Assembly: GCA_037127315.1 (NCBI GenBank) | Contig: JBBBDQ010001456.1 | Coordinates: 862,001-926,000 of the forward strand | Length of the DNA: 64,000 bases | Source of the DNA: Ascarosepion bandense | Lineage: Eukaryota; Mollusca; Cephalopoda; Sepiida; Sepiidae | Direction of reading: 5' to 3' | Shown here: piece by piece, positions 49,471-60,759 of the stretch | How positions within the stretch are numbered: position 1 is the stretch's first letter | Layout: every line of letters starts with the position of its first letter | Notes under the pieces: model-generated | What the model saw: only the letters and a program-made list of their open reading frames with translations | Database searches by the model: none | Told to the model about the DNA's origin: nothing | Made by a program: the position numbers and the translations under genes

Positions 49471-49794
49471 ATTACACGGAAAAATATGTGCCTGAAAAGT
49501 AATATTGTTAAGATTATATTAAACCTGGAAAAGAACAGAACAAGTTACTAAACCTGGAAAACTAAAGGACAAGATATTCTAGTGAAGTAAAAAGTAAGAA
49601 ATTTATTACTTAAAATACTGCAACTAAAAATAAAATTTGAATGCAATATTTTAAGTAAAAAATTTCTTATTTTTTTACTTCACTAGAATATCTTTTCCTT
49701 TACTTTTCCAGGTTTAATAACTTGTCCTGTTCTTTTGCAGGTTTAATATAATTTTAAGGATATTACTTTTCATGCACACATTTTTTCATGTAAT
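49471..49794. repeat. Long near-perfect hairpin (about 152-bp arms, 19-base loop)
   Basis: Left arm 49471..49622 and right arm 49642..49794 are inverted copies with few mismatches. Shared pieces include CTGAAAAGTAATAT / ATGAAAAGTAATAT, TTATATTAAACCTG, AGATATTCTAGTGAAGTAAA and ACTTAAAATA-TGCA. It is a foldback or MITE-like element. Transcribed from either strand it would form a long double-stranded RNA stem. Confidence 0.85.
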
Positions 49795-50320
49795 TAAATA
49801 AATGGTTCAGTTCAAAATTCTGAAAAGGTTACTTTTGATCACAGACAACTGAAGAAGGTCAGAGGGTACACATGCCAAAATATTGAAAATATAACAACTA
49901 AGATAAGTATATTTTTTAACTGGAATTTGACATCATTAGCTTTTTTGTTGTTTTGTCTTCATGAAATTACAGAAAACTTAAACTTATTTTTTGTATTCAT
50001 GTGCAGTGAAGATTTTACAATTAAAAATATTAAATTCACTAAATATTAAAAAACAAAAAAACTGCAATCTCATTTCTTCAAAATTATACTTCTTGTAAAT
50101 TATTGTGTATGTGTATTTCACATTGAGTCTGCTTCTATGAATGTTTGTTAGTAATGGGATATTCCCTAATGGATGTGACTTATTTTGTTTTGGTGAGAAA
50201 ATATTTAAAATTTAGCTAGATTTGAAATATCTTACCTGAGAGTTTCAGAAAACAGTACATAGCACTCAATAAGATATGTTTAATTATATAACTTATTTTT
50301 CTCACTGTAAAGTATCTAGT

Positions 50321-50545
50321 ATGTGCAGGTGGTATAATGGTTAGAAGCTCCAAACAAAAAGTCAATTCAAGTCCAAGACATTACATTCGATGTTGCACTT
50401 AATAACTTTCTCTTCTCCATCCAGTTATGGGTTAAATAGCAGGGCAGACTAAACTCTCTAGCTCTGGTTGGTAACCAGTATAGGAGAAGGACAACAAAAC
50501 TGTATGTGACTCTGGTGGAACATATACTTGAACTGTAACTAAGGT
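50321..50545 (+). mobile_element. tRNA-derived SINE, family 2
   Basis: The head GTGGTATAATGGTTAGAAGC (A-box) and GTCAATTCAAGTCC (B-box) is different from family 1, but the centre (CCAGTTATGGGTTAAATAGC, CTCTGGTTGGTAACCAGT) is clearly related to the family 1 body. This fits SINE families that exchange heads around a shared central domain. Confidence 0.75.
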
Positions 50546-50780
50546 CCACTCAGCATAGTTGTAGTATAAACCACAGGTTGGTTCTGTGGTTGTTGAAGAA
50601 ACCCAAATGGACCTGAGCAGCAGCTGGATATGCTCAAAAACGATTTGCCATGTTGAAAATGAGAACTCATATGAATTTGTAATGTGCCTTCAAATCAAAT
50701 CAGCTCTGGTGATGAAAGAATCTATTTTAATTTTACCCAATTTGAAGCACCATATAGATTTTGTTCCCTCTATTTTTTTC

Positions 50781-51064
50781 TAACGGTTATCGGCTCGGTA
50801 CAAGAAATTAAGACAAGTTCGAATTCCAGTTGAATTCCTCGCATTCACTTATGCACAAATACCCTTGGAAAAGGTATTAATCTATCTCTTCCCTCTAATT
50901 ATGGGTTAAATAACTGGACAGATTGGGTTCTATAGCCTTGGTTGGCAACCAGTCTACCGCAGAAAGTTATGGCAACCTACTAACCGTCTGCCCAGTCAGT
51001 CATGGATCTTTTGAGACATGATCACCCAACCGTGTATCACGTATGGCACTTCACTGACTGGATA
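50781..51064 (+). mobile_element. tRNA-derived SINE, family 1, full length
   Basis: Head ACGGTTATCGGCTCGGTACA with B-box AGTTCGAATTCC, then ACCCTTGGAAAAGGTATT, central CAACCAGTCTACCGCAGAAA, tail GTGTATCACGTATGGCACTT. A short internal deletion (ACTGCGGGATAA missing) distinguishes it from the copy at 51474. Confidence 0.85.
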
Positions 51065-51473
51065 CAAGCAGGGGACATTTTTACAACCAGACATGAAAAT
51101 TGAAAAGTAACTTAAGTGCAACTAAACTTTAGTTACTAAAGTATGCATACAAGAAGTTTAATCAGCATAAAATACCAGCTGTTTTATTAAATTGATTATG
51201 CAAAAATTTAGCACAGAAAATTTAAAATCTGTGATTATAAAATCCAACTAAAGTACTGACTGTGCCATGGATTAACACACACACACACAAAAGCGTGCAA
51301 AATTCAAAGATAACATCAGTAAAACATTGGTATCAGATACATGTTTAAAAAATAATTTCTTTAACCTCATAACCAATATAGATAAAAAAAAAATGATAGA
51401 CTCTACGATTTTTATGAAACGTTTTTAAAAAAAAATTAAAAAATTTTTTTTTTAAGAAATGATACTTTTTGAT

Positions 51474-51656
51474 TCCTTCCAGTTATGGGTTAAATAGCAG
51501 GACAGATTGGGTTCTATAGCCTTGGTCGGCAACCAGTCTACCGCAGAAAGCAATGGCAACCTACTGCGGGATAATTTCCTGCCCAGTCAGTCATATGTCT
51601 CTTTCGAGACATGATCGCCCAAGCGTGTATCACGTATGGCACTTTAACTGACTGAC
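51474..51656 (+). mobile_element. SINE family 1, 5'-truncated copy
   Basis: Begins CCTTCCAGTTATGGGTTAAA and carries the whole central domain and tail with CpGs intact, including ACTGCGGGATAA and CTCTTTCGAGACATGATCGC. Confidence 0.85.
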
Positions 51657-52011
51657 TTTTTGATTTGAGTTTAAATTACAATTGTTTTTTTTATTTTTGT
51701 ACCTGTTTGATGTCAGAAATTATCCAATGAGTTTACTTTTTTTTTTGTTTATGTTTTTTATTCTGAAATTGCGTTATTCAATTACCGCCTTTGGCATATG
51801 TTCTTCGGAGAGAGAAAAATAGTCAAAGGCGAAAATTCAGAATGTATTTTTCCTTTTTAAAAATCCATACAAAAAATAAACAATGTGCTAAAATTGAAAA
51901 AACAAAAATTTTAACTTTTAAAAAAGTTTAGAATGGCATTTAAACTTTATAATTTTCGATTCTTCAGACTTCAACATGTCTTTATTACTGACTTTAAAAA
52001 AAAAAACTTCG

Positions 52012-52860
52012 GAGGACCTGAAGGAGACTACCACCACCTTTAAATTTGTTGTTTTTTTTTTACTTTTTTCAGTGCAATCTTATCGATTACACCCTAAACC
52101 TTCCGATGGACAAAAGAAATTTGGAAAAATTTCAATATGTAAACAATTTTAGAGTGGGGCTCAGTTTTTCATACAACGTTATATAATAAATAAATAAATA
52201 GATTCTCCATTTTGGAACCACTCGCCGGCACTTACCACCACCTGTAGTGTAAATTTGTTGATTATCAATTTCTTTTTACTTTTTTCAATGCAATCTTATG
52301 GATTAAACCCTAAACTTTTCGATTGACAAAAAAAAAAAAAAATTGTAAAAATTTCAACATTTAAACAATTTTTTTTTTATATCGGAGGGGGGGGGGGGTC
52401 AGTTTTTCATACAACCTTAAGTTAATCGATCCTGTGCAATTAACTGTTTTGCTTGCGCATATTCAACAAATGAATCCTTTGCGAAATTTTTGAATAAAGT
52501 CGCTTAAAAGCCATTCTTGTTTCCGAAGAAGATGCCATCGTAAGAAGAACTGAAGAAAACTTGAAAAAGACAAAAACAGGAGCAACATCTCGCCCCAAGA
52601 AAACTTAAACCAATACAAGCGACTCCAACGCGAGTGGTTCCAAAATGGAGGATCGATTTACTATATAACGTTGCATGAAAAACTGAGCCCCCCCCCCCCC
52701 ACCAATTGTTTAAATAATTAAATTTTTCCAAATTTTTTTGATAATCGGAAACTTTATGTAATAATCGATAAGACTGTGCTGAAAAAAGTAAAATGAAAAA
52801 CAACAAATTTAGAGATGGTGGTGTAAGTCTCTCTCTTTCAGGTCCGCCAAAACTTCTTAC
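52012..52860. repeat. Three copies of one repeat: two direct, one inverted
   Basis: Copies at about 52012..52225 (+), 52226..52425 (+) and 52603..52860 (-). Common elements: GGACCTGAA (not obvious in copy 2), CCACCACC, AAATTTGTTG, TTTACTTTTTTCA, CAATCTTATCGATTA, TTTAAACAATT, a G-run (pure C on the inverted copy), CTCAGTTTTTCATACAAC and CCATTTTGGAACCACTCGC. Copies 2 and 3 form a stem with a loop of under 200 bases. The 154-residue frame at 52504..52968 lies across the inverted copy and is not a gene. Confidence 0.8.
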
Positions 52861-52869
52861 GAACAACGA

Positions 52870-55800
52870 GCTGACTTCCAAAGTAACAATTAAGTTATTT
52901 GTTTTGTTTTGTTTTTTCAAATAAACATAAAAAGTGTATTTTCTGTCCATTTTGAAAGTATATAACATGTTTTATGCAAGCATCAGCTTTCAGAAAAAAG
53001 TATTGTTTTTAGTTTTTAAAATAAAAATCCAATAAACCTTTTTTTGTTATTGAATTGATATTGAATTGAATTAATTTTTTTGATAAGATTCGGGACGAAC
53101 TTTCCGTATGTTCACGTTTCATATTGCATTATTTTTTTCTTAATTTTTACTGAAATAACATGTTCATGGATTTTTCTTTATATAACTAAAAATAAAAATC
53201 AATCTGACGATTATCTACAATCCGAATTAAAAAGTATACACAACGAGACATCGAAAATAAAATAAAATGTGTGGCGCAAACAAATACCAATAAAGTTTTT
53301 AAAATACTTCCAATTTTTTTTTTTTCATAATCATTCATTCATTAAATGAATAAGTACTAAAAATTTTGTTTGAATTGGATAATTCCTTTTTTGTTTTTTG
53401 ATGGGGGAGGTAAATATTTTTTAAAAGTGTGGTAGCGATTTTTGTTTTCAGTTCAAAGAAAAAATTAAACAGAAAATGACCGGAACCCCCTTTAAAACAA
53501 ACATAGGAAAAATTAAAAAAATATTCACTCTAAGAATAATTACAATCACTTACGTTTTTAGTGGTTTCTAAGTTAAAGTAACACTAATTTTTTAGTGACT
53601 AAAATTTTATTTAAAATCACAATTTTTTTGTTTTTTTTGTTTGAAGGTGATTTTTTTATAAATTTTTTAAAATGTCATGCTTGTCACCTTGTGAAATTAA
53701 AAAAAACTGTTTTTAATTTAAAACGATTTCAAAAGGACTTTCACTTCTTTATAAAAAGAAAAAAAAGTCTGTGTCTATGAGAAAAGAATAGCGCTAGCTA
53801 AAATGCTCACCAATCCAAAATATTAGAATGGATGATCCTCAACTCACAGCACTGAATGAAAAGTCCCAGCTTTTGGGGCGTTACTCCCTTTCCAAAAATT
53901 GGTAAGAAACCATGTCGATTTGTACAAAAAGCGAAAACGGAATTTCCACTATTTATTATCAGATTAAAACCTGCTAAGGAAGAACAGAATAAAAAGCCAG
54001 TAACTCGTTGAAAACGAAAGCAACAGTAATGTGAAGATTAGTGTGGGCCGATCCTGTTGGCGAGGGGCAGTCACTGATTGGAAACAAATTGCAACATCAA
54101 TAAAAACTGGCGTATGTGACGTACACAGCGCACAACCACACGCAGCAATTCACTGGTTGATGGGACGTAAAACAAAAACAAAAAGGTATCCCGTCGAAAA
54201 GTGCCATCAAATAAACAAACAGTGAAACACAGACAGTCAACTAAAGATACAAATAAGAATTTAAAAAAAAAAAAACACTCAATGAATCATAGTCCTGTTT
54301 ATACGAAAAAAATGCAATGACAAAGAAAAAGTTAATTAAATTTATTAACCGTTATACTTTTTTTTTTAACTGGCTCTGGAATTGTATTTGAAAGTGGTAA
54401 TTTTTTTTTTTTGTAAAAATTACGAAATGTCCCGAAATCACCAATTAATTGATGGAACTAAGAAACAATTATGATTTTAAATTAGCTAAAAAAAAGTGGG
54501 TACATATTTCCTTAAACATTTCTTTAACCTCCACTTTTTTCGCGATACCTAAGTTTAAAATTTTTTTTATATATAAATGAAAAAGCTTTCGTTTTAGCTT
54601 TAATTGAAAGCTAAAAAATTAAAATTTACTATTTCCAATAAGCAAAATAGTGTATTTTTCAAACAGAAAAATATTGATAGGAATCGATTTATTATTTTTC
54701 TAAAATAGCTGACTAGGCCCTTAAGGATCTTCAGTTGTCTTTCATTGCAATATAATTTTCTTTATTAAAAAAATCTTCCAAAAATAAAATATACTTTTCA
54801 GAAACTTTGCTTGAAGAATATTATTATTAGCTGATTTAATTAATTTGATTTGAAACAAACTTTAAGTTAAAAAAGCAGAAAAATGGATTAAAAACACACC
54901 GTGGTTGTGATATTTACCGTGCGTATCTTTCACCGCCCGACTAACACTTCTCAAGCACTGATAAGATTTACGGAAACTTTATGTGTTAAAACAAATTAAG
55001 AAAATGATGGGTTACGTCTAAATTTTGAACAATTAGAGACGGTCTAATTGTTCAAAAAAGTTAATTTTTTTAGTTACTTCAAACTTTATTTATTACATTA
55101 TATTATGCATGCACTGGGATCTGAGATATGAAAAAAAAAATTTTTTTTTTTAATTACTCTTTTGTCTCGCCCACTAACTAAAATTAAATATCACTACTCA
55201 CCTGAAACATTTAGAAACCGGAAAACAAATTATCGAAATTCATATGAAGTACACATTCAAGAACATTTTTGCAAAATTGAAAAAAATAAATTTGAGAGAA
55301 TTTTACACTTTCACACTGTAAATAGAAATATTTGTCACATTCTTCTTAAAGGTCTAAGGGATGCACATACTTTTTTTTTTTATTGATATTTAAAAAGTAA
55401 AACTGGTACAATTACAAATAAATGTTTTATTGTCAATACAATGACTTTTTATGGATTATTTTCCAAACTGCTTCAAATTTAACGTTAATTTTAAAATTAA
55501 ATCAATCTTTTCTTTGTGTAAACAATTTAAATTTAAAATTTGCATAATAATTGGTTCCTTAATCTCTTCTTTTTTTTTTTAAAATATCAAAAGGTGTCTG
55601 CGGCAAAATCCAGTTCGAGATGTTTTATTTTTTCAAAAATGAAGACCAAGAGATTTTTAGGTCATAAATGACAATAATGTCCATACCCGAACAGACCACC
55701 TTACTTACATGCGCACAAATAATGTTCACTTTCTTCCATCTGATCGTAACATTAGTGTGGTGGAAATTAATCATAGGCATTCAAAAGTGTTGACAGGCTT

Positions 55801-58800
55801 AAGCAACACCACAGGCAGTTTTTAAAGGTAATCCATATGATAATATGGCTTTTTAATGTGCGTTTTAGTGCACGCGTGTACAATGTTTGTGAAAGGAAAA
55901 ACAAAATTATATTATTAACTTAAGGGAGGAGTGGTTTTAGTTTTTGAGCTTACATGATTGGTTCAAAAGTGTGTAGAAATATGCGCGTGGACATAATTTA
56001 TGTGAGTGAACACACGTGCACATATTCTAACGTAGGTGTGGGAATGTGTATGTATGAACTCACAAGTTCACTCGCACTTTCAAATACTGACATTGGCTAA
56101 AAACGATACTGCTAAATTTGGTAGAGTTCACATTTCCTTTGAAGTCATTGCTTAGAAATTGATACAAAAATACAATTTTTAACATTTAATTAATCCCGTG
56201 CAATTTATTGAAATTAAACATGGGGCAGACACCAAACGGGAAGTTCTCTAGTTCCACTTTTAGCAGAAAAATATTGAATTGAAGTAAACGAATATACTTT
56301 TTAAATTCTCATCATTACAGAGGCGATGCTGCTTCTGTTGATGATGATGATGATTAAATTATTAAAATCATTTAACCACCTAAAAATATTATTAAAGGTA
56401 CTTTTAATTAAGAAAAATGGTCTTCAACGATATGAAATGAAGTTAGTAGTAGTCTCTAACCAATTTTTCAATACCTGACATAAAATAATTTGAAGAGGAA
56501 AATAAATCTAAGCACTGCCAGATAAATAATGTTTGGTTAAGAAGACAAAATAACTAATTGTTTCTTTATTTTACTTGCTATAATACTATATAGCAATTAA
56601 CGTTGTAATTATAAATAAAAAGAAAGATGATCAATCAGTCAGTGCATGGGTCGGTTTGAAATGTGTTGGTGGGTGCTGCATTAGAATTTTCAAAAATCTA
56701 ATTTAAAATTTATGTTTCACTTCTGTTTTTTTTTTTTTTTAAGAAAAGCATAGGCTAATACTCTTTAAAAATAAGTCGTTTTCAATACATTTTAAAGAAA
56801 AAAATGTTTGTTTTTTTTTAAAAATGATTGGTGTCCTTGAGGTTCAAGTTCACCAAGAAATATATAAATTCGATAGTTTTTAAATTTTGTTTGTCTGTTT
56901 TTTTCTTTTCGATGATTTTCTCTTCTGCAGGCCTTGTATTTTTTGTTCTTTTTTTTTTTTTTTTTTAGTTGGGAACCTGTTCTAAAATTTGTTCTTCGTT
57001 TTACTTTAAATGTGTGAATGTGAAAATCGACTGCCAGTCGAGGTATTTAAAAATTTGTAGTCACTGTAACTACTACCACTTTAATATGTTCAGCAATTTC
57101 GCAACTTTTATAAGAACATAGATATTTATTTTTTATTGAATTACTGAAGGTCTGAAACTCGACAAAATGGGTGGGTATCTTCTTAATCTTCCAAAAAAAA
57201 TGTTTCTTCTTCTTAGGCTCTCGCTTTGAGTTCATAAAAAATGAAAAGGTTATTAGTGAAAAGAAAACCAAAATTTCTGATAACATGAGTAGGAAATAGA
57301 TAATAATTTTAATTAAACAGTTCTTATTGATATCATTCTCCCACGTGGATCAGTAAGTAAAAAAAACAAAAAGTTGATTCGTAATTTTGCTGCACAGCCT
57401 TGACCTTTAATGTGTATTTAAAAAAAAATGCTCGGTTGTGATTGGCCCATCAAGCCCACACCCTTTGCATAATTTTAGAACCACTTTTCTTATGTAAACA
57501 AATATTTCCCTTTCTCCAAAACACAAAAGAAAGACATTCACCTTGTCAAAGATTTGATCCAATATAGTTTCATATTGAAATTCTCCCTAATCACACATAA
57601 CATTAATATCTACTTTAATATTTTTAAAAGCCAATAGATTTTTAACAATTTGACCTAATTCGCTACGATGTGATGCGAGTAGGAAACGTTGTTTTGTTTG
57701 TTTGATTAAATTTGTTTAATTGAAAACAAGTTTTTAAATACTAATAGCAACAGTTCTCATTAAATTTTAATTATTTTTAAAGATTTGATTGAAATTATAT
57801 ATATATATATATAAAAGCAATATTTGCATGTTTACAATTGACGTGAAAAGAAAAGGATGTTTGTCAAGTAGCATTTTTTGTATGTATACTAAAAAAAAAA
57901 AAAACAAGACAGCTACTATAAAACAAGTACCAGGAGCCACCATATGTAATAGTAGCTGTCTAGAGAGACTAACAGTATTTGAAAAGCACGGTTTTTAAGG
58001 TCGTTTTCTTTATGTTTACATATGATGTTAAGTTAACTGGGGTAGCAAGCGATGACACTGACAGTTAAAGTGTATTCAAACAGAAGTAAAATTAAAAAAA
58101 AAAAAACTGTCCTTGACACATTGCAATGAAAGTGTATTTCCGACAATCAACACAATGACATACAGTAATGAAAAGAAAAATCATGATTGAAATGTAGGAA
58201 ATTTGAGAATTTTTTTTTCTTTTTTTGTGGATACAAAATGTGATCTTTGAATTAACAAAAATTTAGAAAATAGTTGTTTAATTAAACAAAAAATAGCGTT
58301 TAGAAAGAAAACTTATTTTGTAAGAAATCAACAAGTATTGGTTTTTCTATGACTGTCAGCGAATTTCGATTTGTTTGTTTTTTGTTTTGTTTTAAAGAAT
58401 AATGGACAGTGCGACCAATGGCCTTTATCAAACAAATTAAGCTGACAAAAGATTGTAATTTGTCAAACATTTAAGTCATTATCAAAAATTACATAAGTTC
58501 TGTGACACAAATTAACTTCTGCGTTAGGTAATTAGACCGAGGAAAAATTACGGGAATGAATTTTTGGTTCTGTATATAAAAATTTAGAGAATAAAAATAT
58601 TTGCTTGGCAATGGACGCATGCGCAACAAATCATTTTTCTTTTTCGTCTGATGGAATTCATTATTAGCACAACAACCAGCGATTCTAGAAAAATATTCTT
58701 TATTTTTATTCAGTCGCCCAAATAATATAAATAAATGTTAGTAACAGTCACAAATAATGTAATAGTTTTTGTTTAGTCGGCTTCATAGAGGATTTTTTTG

Positions 58801-59100
58801 TCAAAAATACTTCAACATTCCGTCAATAGGACCGAAATTTCTACAAAAAAAATATTTTCAAAACAAAGGTTGTTTAACATTAACAATTTTGACAAAATAA
58901 AGAAGCTGAGTTTAAGAAGATGGTTATTATTTGGCTTTCTTCTTTTTTTATTTTTACTGAATGATTTCTTGTTTTAATTAATTACTAGTCTAAATTATTT
59001 TTTACTTAGCTTTATTCGGACGGTCTGGTGGAGGTATGGCAATAAAAATAAAAAATGAGCAACACTAAAAGAAATCGAATGTAAATTGAATTGAAACTGA
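52870..59100. other. Repeat-poor 5' part of intron 1
   Basis: No transposon remnants recognised. Many A- or T-runs; a short (GAT)n at about 56338..56354. CpG dinucleotides are more frequent than in the transposon-rich half. A CpG-richer islet lies at 54000..54230. Expected location for intronic enhancers near a promoter, but no element can be proven. Confidence 0.5.
54000..54230. promoter_or_regulatory. CpG-richer islet in intron 1, possible enhancer
   Basis: Contains GGGCCGATCCTGTTGGCGAG, an inverted CCAAT (GATTGGAAAC), a CRE-like GTGACGTACA and a RUNX-like AACCACACG within about 200 bases of otherwise AT-rich intron. The 64-codon frame here has no family. Regulatory role is inference. Confidence 0.3.
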
Positions 59101-59107
59101 AACTTAC

Positions 59108-59700
59108 GATGTTTTCGACGGTACTTCTATATTATGAGAAACAGCCCTTTTCTTGACCTCTGGTTGAAAGTCGGCTAACTTTGAGTAATCCTGGTCCTGA
59201 TCGACAAGTCTCGCCGACTTCCTGCTTTCCAAAAGTCTCACGTCTTCAAGTTTTTTGTTCACTTCTAAAAAGTCACAAGTGGCCAATACCCGGACTATAA
59301 TGGTTACTTCGTTGGTTCGCCGGTCATGGCTCTGTACAGTGCCGGTCACCTCTCGCCCGTTTAGAGTAATGTACACTTTCTGTCCTTCAAGAAGATGAAC
59401 CGACGATACAGACTGGAAACCCGGTCCGATTATGCTCTTAGGGTTCACTTCTAGAATTTGCCCATTCTCAAATTTTACACTGTAAGAAGTAGCTGCTCCT
59501 TGTCCAGATCCACGGATAGTGTTACTTGCTGTGTTAGTAAATTCGCCACTGATATTATTCAGACAGTTATTTGCATCACCTGAATCGGGAGGTGATCGCA
59601 AAGCTTGTATGACCCCCGTATAGAATCGGCCATCTTGGCATTTTGCACTGATTTTAGTGCCCACAATTGAACGTTTGGCTAAACGCCTGTTTCCAGACAT
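59108..59700 (-). CDS. ZNF704/ZNF395-like: Exon 1: N-terminal region of ZNF704/ZNF395 (GLUT4 enhancer factor) family protein
   Basis: Codes for residues 1-197 plus two bases of a Ser codon. The start is the only in-frame Met before the conserved RRLAKRSIVGTKI block (residues 5-17), which matches the basic N-terminus of vertebrate ZNF395 and ZNF704. Two segments look like small beta-barrels: residues about 16-92 (DGRFYTGV ... YSVKFENGQILEV) and about 103-158 (LEGQKVYITLNGREVTGTV ... LEDVRLLES). The second aligns with the GQKVYVWYGGQECTG region of human ZNF395. Residues 186-195 (AVSHNIEVPS) match the conserved SRNIDVP / SSNIDVP motif. Between the barrels lies a Ser/Gly/Asn-rich linker. The exon ends at 59108, followed by GTAAGTT. 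Family members act in the nucleus as sequence-specific transcription regulators. A Tudor-like fold for the first segment is inference. An A-run directly precedes the ATG. Confidence 0.9.
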
Positions 59701-60250
59701 TTTTTTTTTTTTAGTTTTTACTCGTTCTATATATTGAACAAGAGGAAAGAAAATCCACGTAGGGACTGAAGGTATAGGGTGAAACTAGCCTTTTTTAAAG
59801 TCTGTAAGTGAGAGAAACATTGATCTTCGTTGTTTATTTGTTTTTTTTTTTTTTTGGTTTTTGTTTTTTTTTTGTTTTTTGTTACTTTTTTTTGTATTAC
59901 TTATTATTTTTAAGGCGCCGCGGAATGATAAAAATAAATAAATGAAATGTACGTTACGATAAATGGCGTAGGTATTGCTGTTGATTTTTAGTAAATTTTA
60001 CATGGACATATCGCCAAATCAATCATTAAAAGAAAATTAATAAACACTAAACAGCATTTACAATACACAATTTTAGTTTTGATTTCTTTTTCTATGTTAT
60101 TTCTTTCTCTTTCTTTCCCGAATCGAACCAATCCCGTTGAGTGATCGTGTATTTTTTTCATTTTCATCACATCGCTATGCTATGTTTCGCCGGTTGTCAG
60201 TCCCCATCTCTCTTTTTCTTTTTTTAAACTTTTTTTTTTCGTGAGTAATG
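59701..60250 (-). other. Likely 5' untranslated region and upstream sequence of exon 1
   Basis: Immediately upstream of the ATG on the minus strand is an A-run. Further up, at 59804..59802, a CAG preceded by TTTCTCTCACTTA is a plausible 3' splice site, which would mean the 5' UTR is spliced to an upstream non-coding exon. T-rich runs follow at 59840..59900. Confidence 0.45.
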
Positions 60251-60759
60251 AAAATGAAATACTTTGAACAATCTTTTACTCCCACGTTTCGTTTGTTTTC
60301 ACGCTTTTCTGATACTCATATAATTCCGAACACCGTGTAATCAATTTTCAACTGATTTAGTGTTGCAGTTGTTACGAGTGAAAAAATTACTAAAACGGTA
60401 AATAAATGTGTGTATGATATCGACTTTAAAATTGGATCGATGACGAGAATGTAAAAAAAAACATGTTTAGCTTTTAAATTTTAAACTATTTATTATTATG
60501 ATCAAAATTCAAAATCAAATTTAATTTTTTTTTTTCAATAGCTCTGGATTGGATGATTTGAGAAGTAAGAGACAAAAATTACAAAAGAAGAGTCAATTTA
60601 GAGAGTCAAAACAATTTTTTTAATTCCTTACATGTTTTTAAAATGTATACACTCGTATGTAATTATTATTTTTTTTTATTAAAAAAAAATGAAATAACGT
60701 ATGCAGTCGACAGAATTTAATGTTGGAATATATACAAAGTCACCGGTTTGTTTTGATTT

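Larger units (their letters stand above)
3549..59107 (-). other. Intron 1, about 55.6 kb
   Basis: Runs from the GTAAGTT donor at 59107 down to the TGCAG acceptor at 3549. It holds almost all mobile elements in this window. No open frame inside it looks like a host gene: the longer ones translate to transposon proteins, microsatellite or low-complexity sequence. Confidence 0.88.
1..59700 (-). other. ZNF704/ZNF395-like: Gene body (partial) of a ZNF704/ZNF395-family gene
   Basis: Three coding exons on the minus strand join in frame: phase 2 at the first junction, phase 1 at the second, phase 0 at the last donor. All three donors read GTAAGT and both acceptors end in AG after a T-rich tract. The joined product is 323 residues. 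In order it has the family N-terminal block, the conserved block ending in LVLTSLSCSP, a Ser/Pro-rich stretch, and an acidic then basic segment that in vertebrate homologues sits just before the C2H2 finger. The zinc finger and the Cys-rich C-terminus are not in the window, so at least one further exon lies left of position 1. Nearly all other sequence in this span is intron. Which vertebrate paralogue is closest cannot be told here; invertebrates usually have one member. Confidence 0.88.

Noticed and set aside
52504..52968. 154-residue open frame on the minus strand
   Set aside because: It spans an inverted copy of a local repeat, including a C-run read as Gly, and has no domain; no coding signal.
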